64,000 bases of DNA from Aliarcobacter sp. (GTDB taxonomy: Bacteria; Campylobacterota; Campylobacteria; Campylobacterales; Arcobacteraceae), in NCBI GenBank assembly GCA_028688995.1, contig JAQTXB010000003.1, positions 124,001-188,000 on the forward strand, given 5' to 3'. Positions 9,865 through 17,315 of the stretch are shown piece after piece (position 1 is the stretch's first letter; every line of letters begins with the position of its first letter). The position numbers were made by a program, and so were the translations under genes. The notes under the pieces were generated by a model. That model was given only the letters and a program-made list of their open reading frames with translations. It was not told the origin of the DNA and made no database searches.

Positions 9865-10007
9865 TATATAAAGCCTTTTATTAAAATAAAAATAATACCC
9901 AAAGAGAGAGTAAAACTATATAACTTCCATAAATTTTTATGTATTTTAACATTTTGTTTATATAACAATGAATTAGTTAAGTCTTTTTGATTTAATAGCT
10001 CTTTCAC
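9864..10007 (-). CDS. Small membrane protein (47 aa) coupled to fur
   Basis: A short ORF starts with GTG (10007-10005) and is preceded by GGAG at 5-nt spacing, an excellent ribosome binding site. It encodes 47 residues: a charged N-terminal half (KELLNQKDLTNSLLYKQNVK) and a C-terminal hydrophobic segment (about 31-47, SFTLSLGIIFILIKGFI) that could be one membrane helix. The TAA stop shares its last base with the fur ATG. I do not recognise the family. It may be a true small protein of the iron regulon or a leader whose translation controls fur. Confidence 0.6.
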   Translation of the reverse strand: MKELLNQKDLTNSLLYKQNVKIHKNLWKLYSFTLSLGIIFILIKGFI

Positions 10008-10060
10008 AGCAGCTCCTTTTATTGATAAAGTATATTATCATTAGTTATCTTAAAGAATAT

Positions 10061-10075
10061 TGATTGTAATTATCA
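10061..10075. promoter_or_regulatory. Candidate Fur box upstream of fur and fumC
   Basis: TGATTGTAATTATCA matches the 7-1-7 Fur consensus in 12 of 14 arm positions (right arm perfect). It lies 54 nt before the 47-codon gene that leads into fur and 112 nt before fumC. It could mediate autoregulation of fur and iron control of fumC. A second partial match (TTATCATTAGTTATC) begins at about 10036. Confidence 0.5.
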
Positions 10076-10186
10076 TTTTAAGACTGAAATGAATAATTTA
10101 TCTATATAAGAAAATATAAAATTAAATGACAATTAAGACAATATATACAATGATGATAACCTGTATATCATATTTAGGAATAAACA

Positions 10187-11584
10187 ATGGATTTTAGAAT
10201 AGAAAAAGACACAATGGGTGAAATAAAAGTTCCAAATGACAAATATTGGGGTGCACAAACACAAAGAAGTTTAGAAAATTTCCCGATTGGTGATGAAAAA
10301 ATGCCAAAAGAAATAATTGAAGGTTTTGCATATTTAAAAAAAGCATGCGCAATTGTAAATAATAAATTAGATAGATTAGATAAAACTAAAACCGATGCTA
10401 TTTGTATAACTTGTGATGAAATTATTCAAGGAAAATTGGCAGATGAATTTCCTTTAGTTGTTTGGCAAACAGGTTCAGGAACTCAGTCAAATATGAACGT
10501 AAATGAAGTAGTAGCAGCAAGAGCAACACAAAATTTAGGAAAAGATTTTAGAGTTGAAAAACTTATTCATCCAAATGATGATGTAAATAAGGGACAAAGT
10601 TCAAATGATACTTATCCAACTGCTATGAGAATTGCTTTTGTTTTAGATATTCAAAAAAGGTTAATTCCTGCAATAAATGTTTTAAAAACAACTTTTGAAA
10701 ATAAATCAAAAGAGTTTGAAAATATTGTAAAAATTGGAAGAACACATCTTCAAGATGCAACGCCACTAACTCTTGGACAAGAGATTTCTGCTTATGTTGA
10801 AATGTTAGATAAAGCTTTAAATCAAATTGATGATAGTATGAAATATCTTGTTGAATTAGCAATTGGTGGAACTGCTGTTGGAACGGGATTAAATTCTCAT
10901 CCAAATTTTTCACCAATGGTTAGTGAGGTATTAAATATTTTAACTGGAACAAAATATGAGTTTAAATCTCATCCAAATAAATTTCATGCTCTAACTGCTC
11001 ACGATGCAGAAGTAGTTTTAAGTGGAGTATTAACAGCACTTGCTTCAAATCTTATGAAAATTGCAAATGATATAAGATGGCTTTCTTCAGGCCCTAGATG
11101 TGGAATTGGAGAAATTAATATTCCTGAAAATGAACCAGGAAGTTCAATCATGCCTGGAAAAGTAAATCCAACTCAAAGTGAAGCTATGACAATGGTTGCT
11201 GTTCAAGTTATGGGAAATAATACAACAGTTAGTGTAGCTGCAAGTCAAGGGAATTTTGAGTTAAATGTGTTCAAACCTGTAATTGCATTAAATATTTTGC
11301 AGTCAATTAGGCTTTTAAGTGATACGATGCTTGCATTTAACGATAATTGTGCAGTTGGAATAGAACCTAATTTAGTAAATATCAATAAATATTTAAATGA
11401 TTCACTAATGCTTGTAACTGCACTAAATCCATATATAGGATATGAAAAAGCAGCACTTATAGCAAAAACAGCTCATAAAAATGGAACAACACTTAAACAA
11501 GAAGCAGTAAATCTTGGAATTTTAACTCAAGAAGAGTTTGATTCTTATGTAAAACCAGAAAATATGATAAAACCTACTTTATAA
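10187..11584 (+). CDS. fumC: Class II fumarate hydratase
   Basis: The 465-residue protein is full length for FumC and contains the fumarase/aspartase signature [11 protein letters not shown] (about 318-328), plus [14 protein letters not shown] and [16 protein letters not shown]. It interconverts fumarate and L-malate in the TCA cycle in the cytoplasm. Class II enzymes contain no iron-sulphur cluster. The start is ATG after AGGAATAAACA. Its position between fur and hemP, with Fur-type boxes upstream, fits use as the iron-sparing fumarase under iron limitation, as known for E. coli fumC; this is inference. Aspartase (AspA) is a related family, but overall the sequence reads as FumC. Confidence 0.93.
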   Translation: MDFRIEKDTMGEIKVPNDKYWGAQTQRSLENFPIGDEKMPKEIIEGFAYLKKACAIVNNKLDRLDKTKTDAICITCDEIIQGKLADEFPLVVWQTGSGTQSNMNVNEVVAARATQNLGKDFRVEKLIHPNDDVNKGQSSNDTYPTAMRIAFVLDIQKRLIPAINVLKTTFENKSKEFENIVKIGRTHLQDATPLTLGQEISAYVEMLDKALNQIDDSMKYLVELAIGGTAVGTGLNSHPNFSPMVSEVLNILTGTKYEFKSHPNKFHALTAHDAEVVLSGVLTALASNLMKIANDIRWLSSGPRCGIGEINIPENEPGSSIMPGKVNPTQSEAMTMVAVQVMGNNTTVSVAASQGNFELNVFKPVIALNILQSIRLLSDTMLAFNDNCAVGIEPNLVNINKYLNDSLMLVTALNPYIGYEKAALIAKTAHKNGTTLKQEAVNLGILTQEEFDSYVKPENMIKPTL

Positions 11585-11603
11585 AACAAAGCATAGTTAA
11601 TTA

Positions 11604-11618
11604 TAATAACGATTATCA
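11604..11618. promoter_or_regulatory. Candidate Fur box upstream of hemP
   Basis: TAATAACGATTATCA matches the 7-1-7 Fur pattern with a perfect right arm (ATTATCA) and 5 of 7 in the left arm. It lies 90 nt before the hemP start, suitably placed to repress the hemP-receptor transcript. Confidence 0.6.
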
Positions 11619-11708
11619 ATTTTATTAAAGATTAAGTTTTACTTGGTTAGCATTCCATTAATATTTTGTTAATAGATTTAATAAAATAAATTGAATTAGG
11701 TATTAAAA

Positions 11709-11843
11709 GTGAAAGAAATTAAAGATAAACAAATAGATTCAAAAGAGATTTTCGATAAAGAAAAGAGCATTGAAATTATTCATGATGGACAATCTTATTA
11801 TCTGAAAATCACTAAAGCGAATAAATTAATACTTACAAAATAA
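11709..11843 (+). CDS. hemP: HemP-family haemin uptake protein
   Basis: This 44-residue ORF starts with GTG (11709) after TTAGGTATT and ends at TAA 11841-11843. Its C-terminal half, IEIIHDGQSYYLKITKANK followed by LILTK, carries the HemP family pattern (H-x-G-Q-x-Y-x-L ending K-L-I-L-T-K). HemP proteins are small cytosolic proteins found next to haem or siderophore uptake genes; in other bacteria they promote expression of the TonB-dependent receptor. Here the receptor gene follows after a 159-nt leader and a Fur-type box precedes, so it belongs to the iron-uptake transcript. Confidence 0.85.
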   Translation: MKEIKDKQIDSKEIFDKEKSIEIIHDGQSYYLKITKANKLILTK

Positions 11844-11851
11844 CCACAATC

Positions 11852-11972
11852 TAGCCAGCAAGAGTAAAGTTCTCCTACAAATAGCCAGCCAATTTAAGAC
11901 AAAAGTTTAAGTAATTAATTTACTTTATTGAGCTGGTGTTAAATAAATTTATTTAATTAAATTTATTTGAGA
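11852..11972 (+). promoter_or_regulatory. Structured leader between hemP and the siderophore receptor
   Basis: Two copies of TAGCCAGC (11852 and 11882) can each pair with GCTGGT at 11932-11937. The second copy extends the helix as CCAGC-CAAT with ATTG-a-GCTGG; the first can also pair TAAAG with CTTTA. The two foldings exclude each other. A further 10-bp hairpin (AAATAAATTT and AAATTTATTT, about 11941-11968) lies just before the receptor ribosome binding site. It could be an attenuator, a processing site or an sRNA. Folding was judged by eye only. Confidence 0.4.
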
Positions 11973-12002
11973 ATCACAATGATTTTCTTGGAGGAAAAGA
12001 AA

Positions 12003-14162
12003 TTGAATAAATATATCACAAGTAAAAAACATAAAAACACAAACTATTTTAAGGCATCTGTTGTAACTGCAACAGTTTTATTAATCTCGCCTGCAATGTT
12101 AAATGCAGAATCAACACTTTTATCAGATGTAAAAGTTGTTGAAAAAAGTGAAAAAACTGATTATACACAAAACTACAAAGTAGATAAATCATCTTCATCA
12201 AAAGTTACTCAAGATTTAGTTGATACTCCTCAAACTATCTCTGTAATTACAAAAAAAGTTATTGAAGAACAACAAGCAACAACTTTACAAGAAGCACTAA
12301 GAAATACGCCAGGAATTACTCTACAACTTGGTGAAAATGGTAATACAAACTCTAAAGATAATATTACAATGAGAGGTTTTGATGCTCAAGGAAGTATTTA
12401 TAAAGATGGTATTCGAGATTTAGCAAATGCAAGTAAAGATACATTTAACACAGAAGCTGTTGAAGTTACAAAAGGTGCAGTTGGTGCTGATAATGGAAGA
12501 GGTGTTTCATCTGGATATATAAATCAAGTTACAAAATCAGCTACAAATAAAGATGAAGTTTCTGGAACAGTTGGTTATAGCACGGCTAAGAATGCAAGAT
12601 TAACAGCTGATGTAAATAAAAAATTAAATGAAACTACAGGTGTTAGATTAAATGTAATGAAACAAAATGGCGATGTTGCTGGAAGGGACGAAGTAGAAAT
12701 TGATAGAACTGGAATTGCTGGTTCTGTTGCTTTTGGTATTGGAACGGCAACTAGAACAACAATTAATTATGAACATACAGAACAAGATGATGTTCCAGAT
12801 GGTGGAATTCCAACTGTGGGATTAAATGGAGGTGCACAAAAAGTTGACACTTCTAAATTTTATGGAAGTAATGATGATTATGAAAAATCTCATAGTGATA
12901 CATTTACTTTAAAATTTGAACAAGACATATCTGATAATACTATGTTTACAAACACTGCAAGATATGCAAAAACTAGACAAAGAATGTTATTAACTTCTCC
13001 ATTTAATTATAATACATCTGCAAATACTGTAGATTTAAGAATGCATGCAAAATGGCAAGAAAATGAGATATTAACAAATCAATCAAATTTTACAACAGAA
13101 GTGCAAACTGGTATGTTATTACATAAAATTAGTACGGGAATTGAATTAACAAAAGAGAGTCAACTTACAAAAAATTACACAGCTCAAAATGCTCAAATTA
13201 CAAGTTTATATAATCCAGCAAATATTTCTTGGAATAATTTATCATTTTCAGGGCAAAAAAGTGATGGTGAAACTACAACAGTGGGAGCATATTTATTTGA
13301 TTCAATAAACATTGGAGAAAAATTTATATTTACAGGAGGAGCTAGATTTGATAGATATGATACAACAAATGATATTGTTTCAAGTACATTAGTTCCTTCA
13401 ACATTAGAAGATGAGGGAACTCTAAATAGTTATAAGGCTGGTTTAGTTTATAAACCACTTGAAAATGGAAGTGTTTATATTTCAAGAGCAACAACACAAT
13501 TACCTCCAGGTGGAGCAAACTTTACTTTAAGTGCAACAACTACAAATGCAAATAATCCAAATATGGACCCTCAAAAATCAACTACAGATGAAATTGGTAC
13601 AAAATGGGATTTATTAAATAATAGATTATCTTTAACAACTGCTGTTTATAAAACGGTTGTTGAAAATGAAACTATGACAGAATCAGATGGAAGTACATCT
13701 CAAAATGGAGAAAAAGAGGTTAAAGGTATAGAGCTTGGTGTTGTTGGGGAAATTACAGATAAATGGAATGTAACAGCAGGTGTTGCAAAAATGAACACAG
13801 AATACACACAAGCTACTTCAACAAATGATGGTATGAGCTTAAGATTCTCACCAGAACATACAGCAACTTTATGGTCAACATATAAATTTACTCCTGCAAT
13901 TAATGTGGGAGCAGGGGCAAGATATGTGGGAACTCAAGATGTTAAAATAAGTACAACTTCAACTGAAGTTATTTCAAAAATTGATTCTTATGTGGTTTAT
14001 GATGCAATGGCTTCATATAAATTCAACAAAAATTTAACATATCAATTAAATGTATATAATTTAACTGATGAAGATTATGTTGCAAATATGAATAATTCAG
14101 GTAGAAGATACACTCCAGGAGCTTCAAGAAGTGGGTTATTAACACTTGCATATAAATTTTAA
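12003..14162 (+). CDS. TonB-dependent siderophore receptor
   Basis: The frame is open from 11967, but GGAGG at 11990-11994 lies 8 nt before TTG 12003, giving a 719-residue protein with a basic N-terminus and signal peptide ending near MLNA. Next come a probable TonB box (LSDVKVVEK), the plug domain (VDTPQTISVITKKVIEE, NITMRGFDAQGSIYKDGIRD, VTKGAVGADNGRG) and a 22-strand beta-barrel with a family-type C-terminal strand ending YKF. It fits the siderophore receptor group (FhuE/Fiu/PiuA-like) and would import a ferric siderophore across the outer membrane using TonB. HemP upstream and PiuC downstream support this role. The actual ligand cannot be read from sequence. Confidence 0.9.
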   Translation: MNKYITSKKHKNTNYFKASVVTATVLLISPAMLNAESTLLSDVKVVEKSEKTDYTQNYKVDKSSSSKVTQDLVDTPQTISVITKKVIEEQQATTLQEALRNTPGITLQLGENGNTNSKDNITMRGFDAQGSIYKDGIRDLANASKDTFNTEAVEVTKGAVGADNGRGVSSGYINQVTKSATNKDEVSGTVGYSTAKNARLTADVNKKLNETTGVRLNVMKQNGDVAGRDEVEIDRTGIAGSVAFGIGTATRTTINYEHTEQDDVPDGGIPTVGLNGGAQKVDTSKFYGSNDDYEKSHSDTFTLKFEQDISDNTMFTNTARYAKTRQRMLLTSPFNYNTSANTVDLRMHAKWQENEILTNQSNFTTEVQTGMLLHKISTGIELTKESQLTKNYTAQNAQITSLYNPANISWNNLSFSGQKSDGETTTVGAYLFDSINIGEKFIFTGGARFDRYDTTNDIVSSTLVPSTLEDEGTLNSYKAGLVYKPLENGSVYISRATTQLPPGGANFTLSATTTNANNPNMDPQKSTTDEIGTKWDLLNNRLSLTTAVYKTVVENETMTESDGSTSQNGEKEVKGIELGVVGEITDKWNVTAGVAKMNTEYTQATSTNDGMSLRFSPEHTATLWSTYKFTPAINVGAGARYVGTQDVKISTTSTEVISKIDSYVVYDAMASYKFNKNLTYQLNVYNLTDEDYVANMNNSGRRYTPGASRSGLLTLAYKF

Positions 14163-14164
14163 TT

Positions 14165-14233
14165 AATTCAATCCGAAAGGATTGAATTATTATTCTAAAA
14201 ATAAAATAGATTCTATTTTATTTTTAGAATAAT
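14165..14233 (+). terminator. Tandem hairpins between receptor and piuC
   Basis: Directly after the receptor stop is a 10-bp stem with a GAAA loop (AATTCAATCC, 14165-14188). It is followed by a perfect 22-bp inverted repeat (14189-14210 with 14212-14233) that abuts the ribosome binding site of the next gene. The set may terminate part of the transcripts and so make receptor mRNA more abundant than piuC, or stabilise the receptor mRNA 3' end. Confidence 0.6.
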
Positions 14234-14247
14234 AAAAAAGGAAAAAA

Positions 14248-14928
14248 ATGATTTTACATATTCCAAATGTTTTAAATAGTGAAGAATTACTTTTTTGCAA
14301 AGAGATATTAAATAGTGCAAAATGGATAGATGGAAAATTATCAGCAGGTTCACAAGCTGTAAATGTAAAAACAAATCTTCAATTAGCTTCAAATTCACAA
14401 GAATTAAATCAATTAAGACAAATTGTCACAAAGGCTTTAAATTCTAATCCTATGTTTATCTCTTCAGCTTTACCAAATCATATCATTTCTCCATTTTTTA
14501 ATAGATATGAAAATGGTGCCTTTTATGGAAATCATGTTGATAGTGCAATTTTATATGATGAAACAGTTGGAAAAAGTTTTCGTACAGATGTTTCTGCTTC
14601 TTTATTTTTTACAGACCCTGATGAGTATGAAGGTGGTGAAATGATAATAGAGGATACTTATGGCTTACATGAAATAAAACTTCCAGCAGGTGATTTAATA
14701 CTTTATGATTCAACAAGTTTACACAGAGTCGAACCAGTTACAAAAGGTGTGAGAATGGTGAGTTTCATGTGGATTCAAAGTATGATTAGAGATAGTGCAA
14801 AAAGAGAGATGTTATTTAATCTTGATACTACGATTCAAAATTTAAGAGCAAAATATCAAGAGAGTGAAGAGATTTTATCTTTGAGTATTCATTACCACAA
14901 ATTAATACAACAATGGGCAGAAATTTAA
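14248..14928 (+). CDS. piuC: PiuC/YbiX-type Fe(II)/2-oxoglutarate-dependent hydroxylase
   Basis: The 226-residue protein is the usual length of the PKHD-type hydroxylase family. The iron-binding triad is visible as NHVDS (H96, D98) and LHRVEP (H159), and R169 in KGVRMV is placed to bind 2-oxoglutarate. Members (PiuC, YbiX) are encoded beside siderophore receptors in Pseudomonas and E. coli; their substrate is not settled. ATG follows AAAAAAGGAAAAAA. The next gene begins 3 nt after its stop, so the two are co-translated. Confidence 0.9.
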   Translation: MILHIPNVLNSEELLFCKEILNSAKWIDGKLSAGSQAVNVKTNLQLASNSQELNQLRQIVTKALNSNPMFISSALPNHIISPFFNRYENGAFYGNHVDSAILYDETVGKSFRTDVSASLFFTDPDEYEGGEMIIEDTYGLHEIKLPAGDLILYDSTSLHRVEPVTKGVRMVSFMWIQSMIRDSAKREMLFNLDTTIQNLRAKYQESEEILSLSIHYHKLIQQWAEI

Positions 14929-14931
14929 AAT

Positions 14932-16032
14932 ATGCAAAATAGAGTTTTAGAGCCAAAACTGGATTTTATTCCACAAGAGTTAGTTAGTTTAAAAGATTAT
15001 GAAGAGTTTGCAAAATCAAGAGTAGATGATAATGCTTGGGCATATATTTCAGGTTTTGCAGCAGATGAAATCACAGCAAAAACAAATAAAAAAGCATTTG
15101 AAAATATCTCTTTATTAGGCAGAAGTTTAGAAGATGTAAAAGGTGGAAATACAAAATTAAATCTTTTTGGACAAGAGTTTGATAATCCAATTATTCTAGC
15201 TCCTGTAGCCTATCAAAAATTAGCCCATGATTTAGGAGAAATAGCAACTGCTCAAGCTTCAAAGGCGATGGGAAGTTGTATGGTTGTTAGTGGCTTTTCA
15301 AGTTCCACTTTAGAGGAAATTAGCAATCATGCAGATAATTTATGGTTTCAACTTTATATGCAATATGATATGAATGATAATCTCTCTTTGATAAAAAAAG
15401 CTGAAGATTTAAATTATAAAGCTTTGGTAATTACAATTGATGCTCCAATTTCAGGTGTTAGAAATAAAGAACAAAAAGCAGGATTTTATCTACCAAATGG
15501 AATTGAAGCTGTAAATATAAAAAGCTTTAAACAAGCAAATATGCAAATAAAAGATAATCAAAGTATGGTTTTTGATGGAATTATGGCAACAGCTCCCACA
15601 TGGAAAGATATAGAGTTTATTCGAAAAAATACAAAATTACCAATAATCTTAAAAGGAATTACCCATCCCTCTTATGCAAAAAAAGCCATAGAAATTGGAA
15701 TTGATGGAATTGTAGTTTCAAATCATGGGGGGAGAGTTTTAGATACTTTAGTAACAACTATGGATATTTTGCCAAAAATTGTTGAGCTTGTGGATAATAA
15801 AATTCCAATATTACTTGATGGTGGAATTACAAGGGGAACTGATATTTTAAAAGCTTTAGCTTTGGGTGCAAGTGCTGTAATGATTGGAAAACCAATTATG
15901 TATGGATTAGCAACTGCTGGAGCTTTGGGAGTTGCCCATAGTTTAAAAATTTTAAGAGATGAATTAGAAATTGCCATGGCTCTAACTGGTTGCAAAACTT
16001 TAAAAGATATTAACAAAGATATTCTCTTCTAA
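14932..16032 (+). CDS. FMN-dependent alpha-hydroxy-acid dehydrogenase/oxidase (LldD/lactate oxidase family)
   Basis: The 366-residue TIM-barrel protein contains the active-site motif SNHGGRVLD (catalytic H265, R268) and the FMN phosphate-binding run LLDGGITRGTDILKALALGA followed by IGKPIMYGLA. The family oxidises 2-hydroxy acids such as L-lactate or glycolate to 2-oxo acids. The gene lies 3 nt after piuC in an iron-uptake operon and far from any lactate utilisation genes in this window, so its natural substrate could be a hydroxy-acid group related to a siderophore or to PiuC chemistry. Ordinary lactate dehydrogenation remains possible. Confidence 0.85.
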   Translation: MQNRVLEPKLDFIPQELVSLKDYEEFAKSRVDDNAWAYISGFAADEITAKTNKKAFENISLLGRSLEDVKGGNTKLNLFGQEFDNPIILAPVAYQKLAHDLGEIATAQASKAMGSCMVVSGFSSSTLEEISNHADNLWFQLYMQYDMNDNLSLIKKAEDLNYKALVITIDAPISGVRNKEQKAGFYLPNGIEAVNIKSFKQANMQIKDNQSMVFDGIMATAPTWKDIEFIRKNTKLPIILKGITHPSYAKKAIEIGIDGIVVSNHGGRVLDTLVTTMDILPKIVELVDNKIPILLDGGITRGTDILKALALGASAVMIGKPIMYGLATAGALGVAHSLKILRDELEIAMALTGCKTLKDINKDILF

Positions 16033-16033
16033 T

Positions 16034-16048
16034 TAATAACAAGTATCA
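16034..16048. promoter_or_regulatory. Candidate Fur box upstream of PepSY gene
   Basis: TAATAACAAGTATCA matches the 7-1-7 Fur pattern at 11 of 14 arm positions. It lies 64 nt before the PepSY gene, suggesting that this gene can be transcribed under iron control on its own. Confidence 0.4.
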
Positions 16049-16111
16049 GTTTGTTAAAAAATCGTTAAAATTGATTTGTTAAAATTTCAGCGAAAATAAA
16101 AAAGGAAAAAA

Positions 16112-17296
16112 ATGTATAAAAATATTTGGTTTAAACTTCATTTGATTTTAGGTTTAAGTGCTGGTTTTATTTTACTTATTGTGGGATTCACAGGTGCTAT
16201 GTTATCTTTTGAAAAAGAGATATTAAGTGCTATTAATCAAGATACATACAAAGTTACTGTTTTTGATAAGTCTAAACTTTCAACAAAAGAGTTATTAGAA
16301 AAATTCCAAGAACAAAAACCTCAATCAAAAATTAATGGTATTACAATATCTTCTTTTGAAGATGCTTCTGTTTCTATAAATGTGGCAGGTGAAGGACAAA
16401 ATGCAAGAAAAGGAGTTACATATTATGTGAATCCATATACAGCTGAAATTTTGCCAGAGTTAAAAGGGGTGAGTTTTTTTAAGACAGTTGAAAATATTCA
16501 TAGAAGACTTCTTTTAGATGATTTTGGAAAACAGATAGTTGCTCTTAGTGTGGTTTCTCTTTTAGTTTTAATGTTTACAGGAATTTACACATATTATCCA
16601 AGACTAAAAAAGAATTTTTTACAAAGTTTAAAATTGAATTTTCAATCAAAAGGAAGATTTCTTTTAGCAAATCTTCATAGTGCAATTGGAATGTGGGTAA
16701 TTCCTTTTTATTTAGTGGCAAGTTTAACAGGTCTTTATTGGTCATATGAATTTGTAAGTAATGGTTTACACTCTATAACAGGAGTTGAAAAGCCTAAAAA
16801 ACCACAAATGAAAGCTTCTGCAGAAGGTCAAAATAGAGCACAAGGTGAAAAAAGTGAACAAAAATCAAAAGAGCCAAGAGCTGAAATGCCAATTCAAACA
16901 GGTGAAAAAATCTCATTTGATGATGTTTCATTGGCTGTTGATACTTTTAAAAGTTTAGTAAAAAATGAATATTCAAGTGCAAATTTACGATTTCCTCAAA
17001 AAGGAAGTGTTTATAGTTTTGATTATTTAGCAGTAGATGTTCCCCATGAAAGAGCAAAAAATAAAATTGAGTTTGATATTAAAACAAATGAAGTTTCAAA
17101 ACATGAAAAATATGAAGATAAAACTTTGATTCAGAAATTAATGGGAAGTATTTTACCACTTCATACGGGAGAATATTTTGGAGTGATAGGTCAAACTCTT
17201 ATGTTTTTATCTTCACTTATGATGCCTCTTTTTGCAATAACTGGTTTGATTTTATATGTAAAAAGAACTAAAAATAAGAAATTAATAAAAGGGTAG
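16112..17296 (+). CDS. PepSY-associated membrane protein, probable iron-uptake reductase
   Basis: The 394-residue protein has four strong membrane segments (about 8-38, 142-165, 190-218, 350-380) with a periplasmic PepSY region between the first two and a Lys/Glu-rich linker (230-265). Histidines in or beside the helices (LHLILG, NIHRRL, NLHSAIGMW, LHTGEYFG) resemble haem-ligand positions. PepSY_TM proteins occur in siderophore operons, and some members are ferric-siderophore reductases of the cytoplasmic membrane. Placement after the receptor and PiuC supports that role, but reductase activity is an inference. The start is ATG after AAAAAAGGAAAAA. Confidence 0.8.
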   Translation: MYKNIWFKLHLILGLSAGFILLIVGFTGAMLSFEKEILSAINQDTYKVTVFDKSKLSTKELLEKFQEQKPQSKINGITISSFEDASVSINVAGEGQNARKGVTYYVNPYTAEILPELKGVSFFKTVENIHRRLLLDDFGKQIVALSVVSLLVLMFTGIYTYYPRLKKNFLQSLKLNFQSKGRFLLANLHSAIGMWVIPFYLVASLTGLYWSYEFVSNGLHSITGVEKPKKPQMKASAEGQNRAQGEKSEQKSKEPRAEMPIQTGEKISFDDVSLAVDTFKSLVKNEYSSANLRFPQKGSVYSFDYLAVDVPHERAKNKIEFDIKTNEVSKHEKYEDKTLIQKLMGSILPLHTGEYFGVIGQTLMFLSSLMMPLFAITGLILYVKRTKNKKLIKG

Positions 17297-17315
17297 TTTT
17301 AAACTACTCTTTTTT
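17291..17315. terminator. Bidirectional terminator after the PepSY gene
   Basis: GGGTAGTTT-T-AAACTACTC (one G-T pair) is followed by a T-run on the plus strand and a shorter one on the minus strand. It overlaps the PepSY stop codon and separates it from the convergent acyltransferase gene. Confidence 0.7.
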
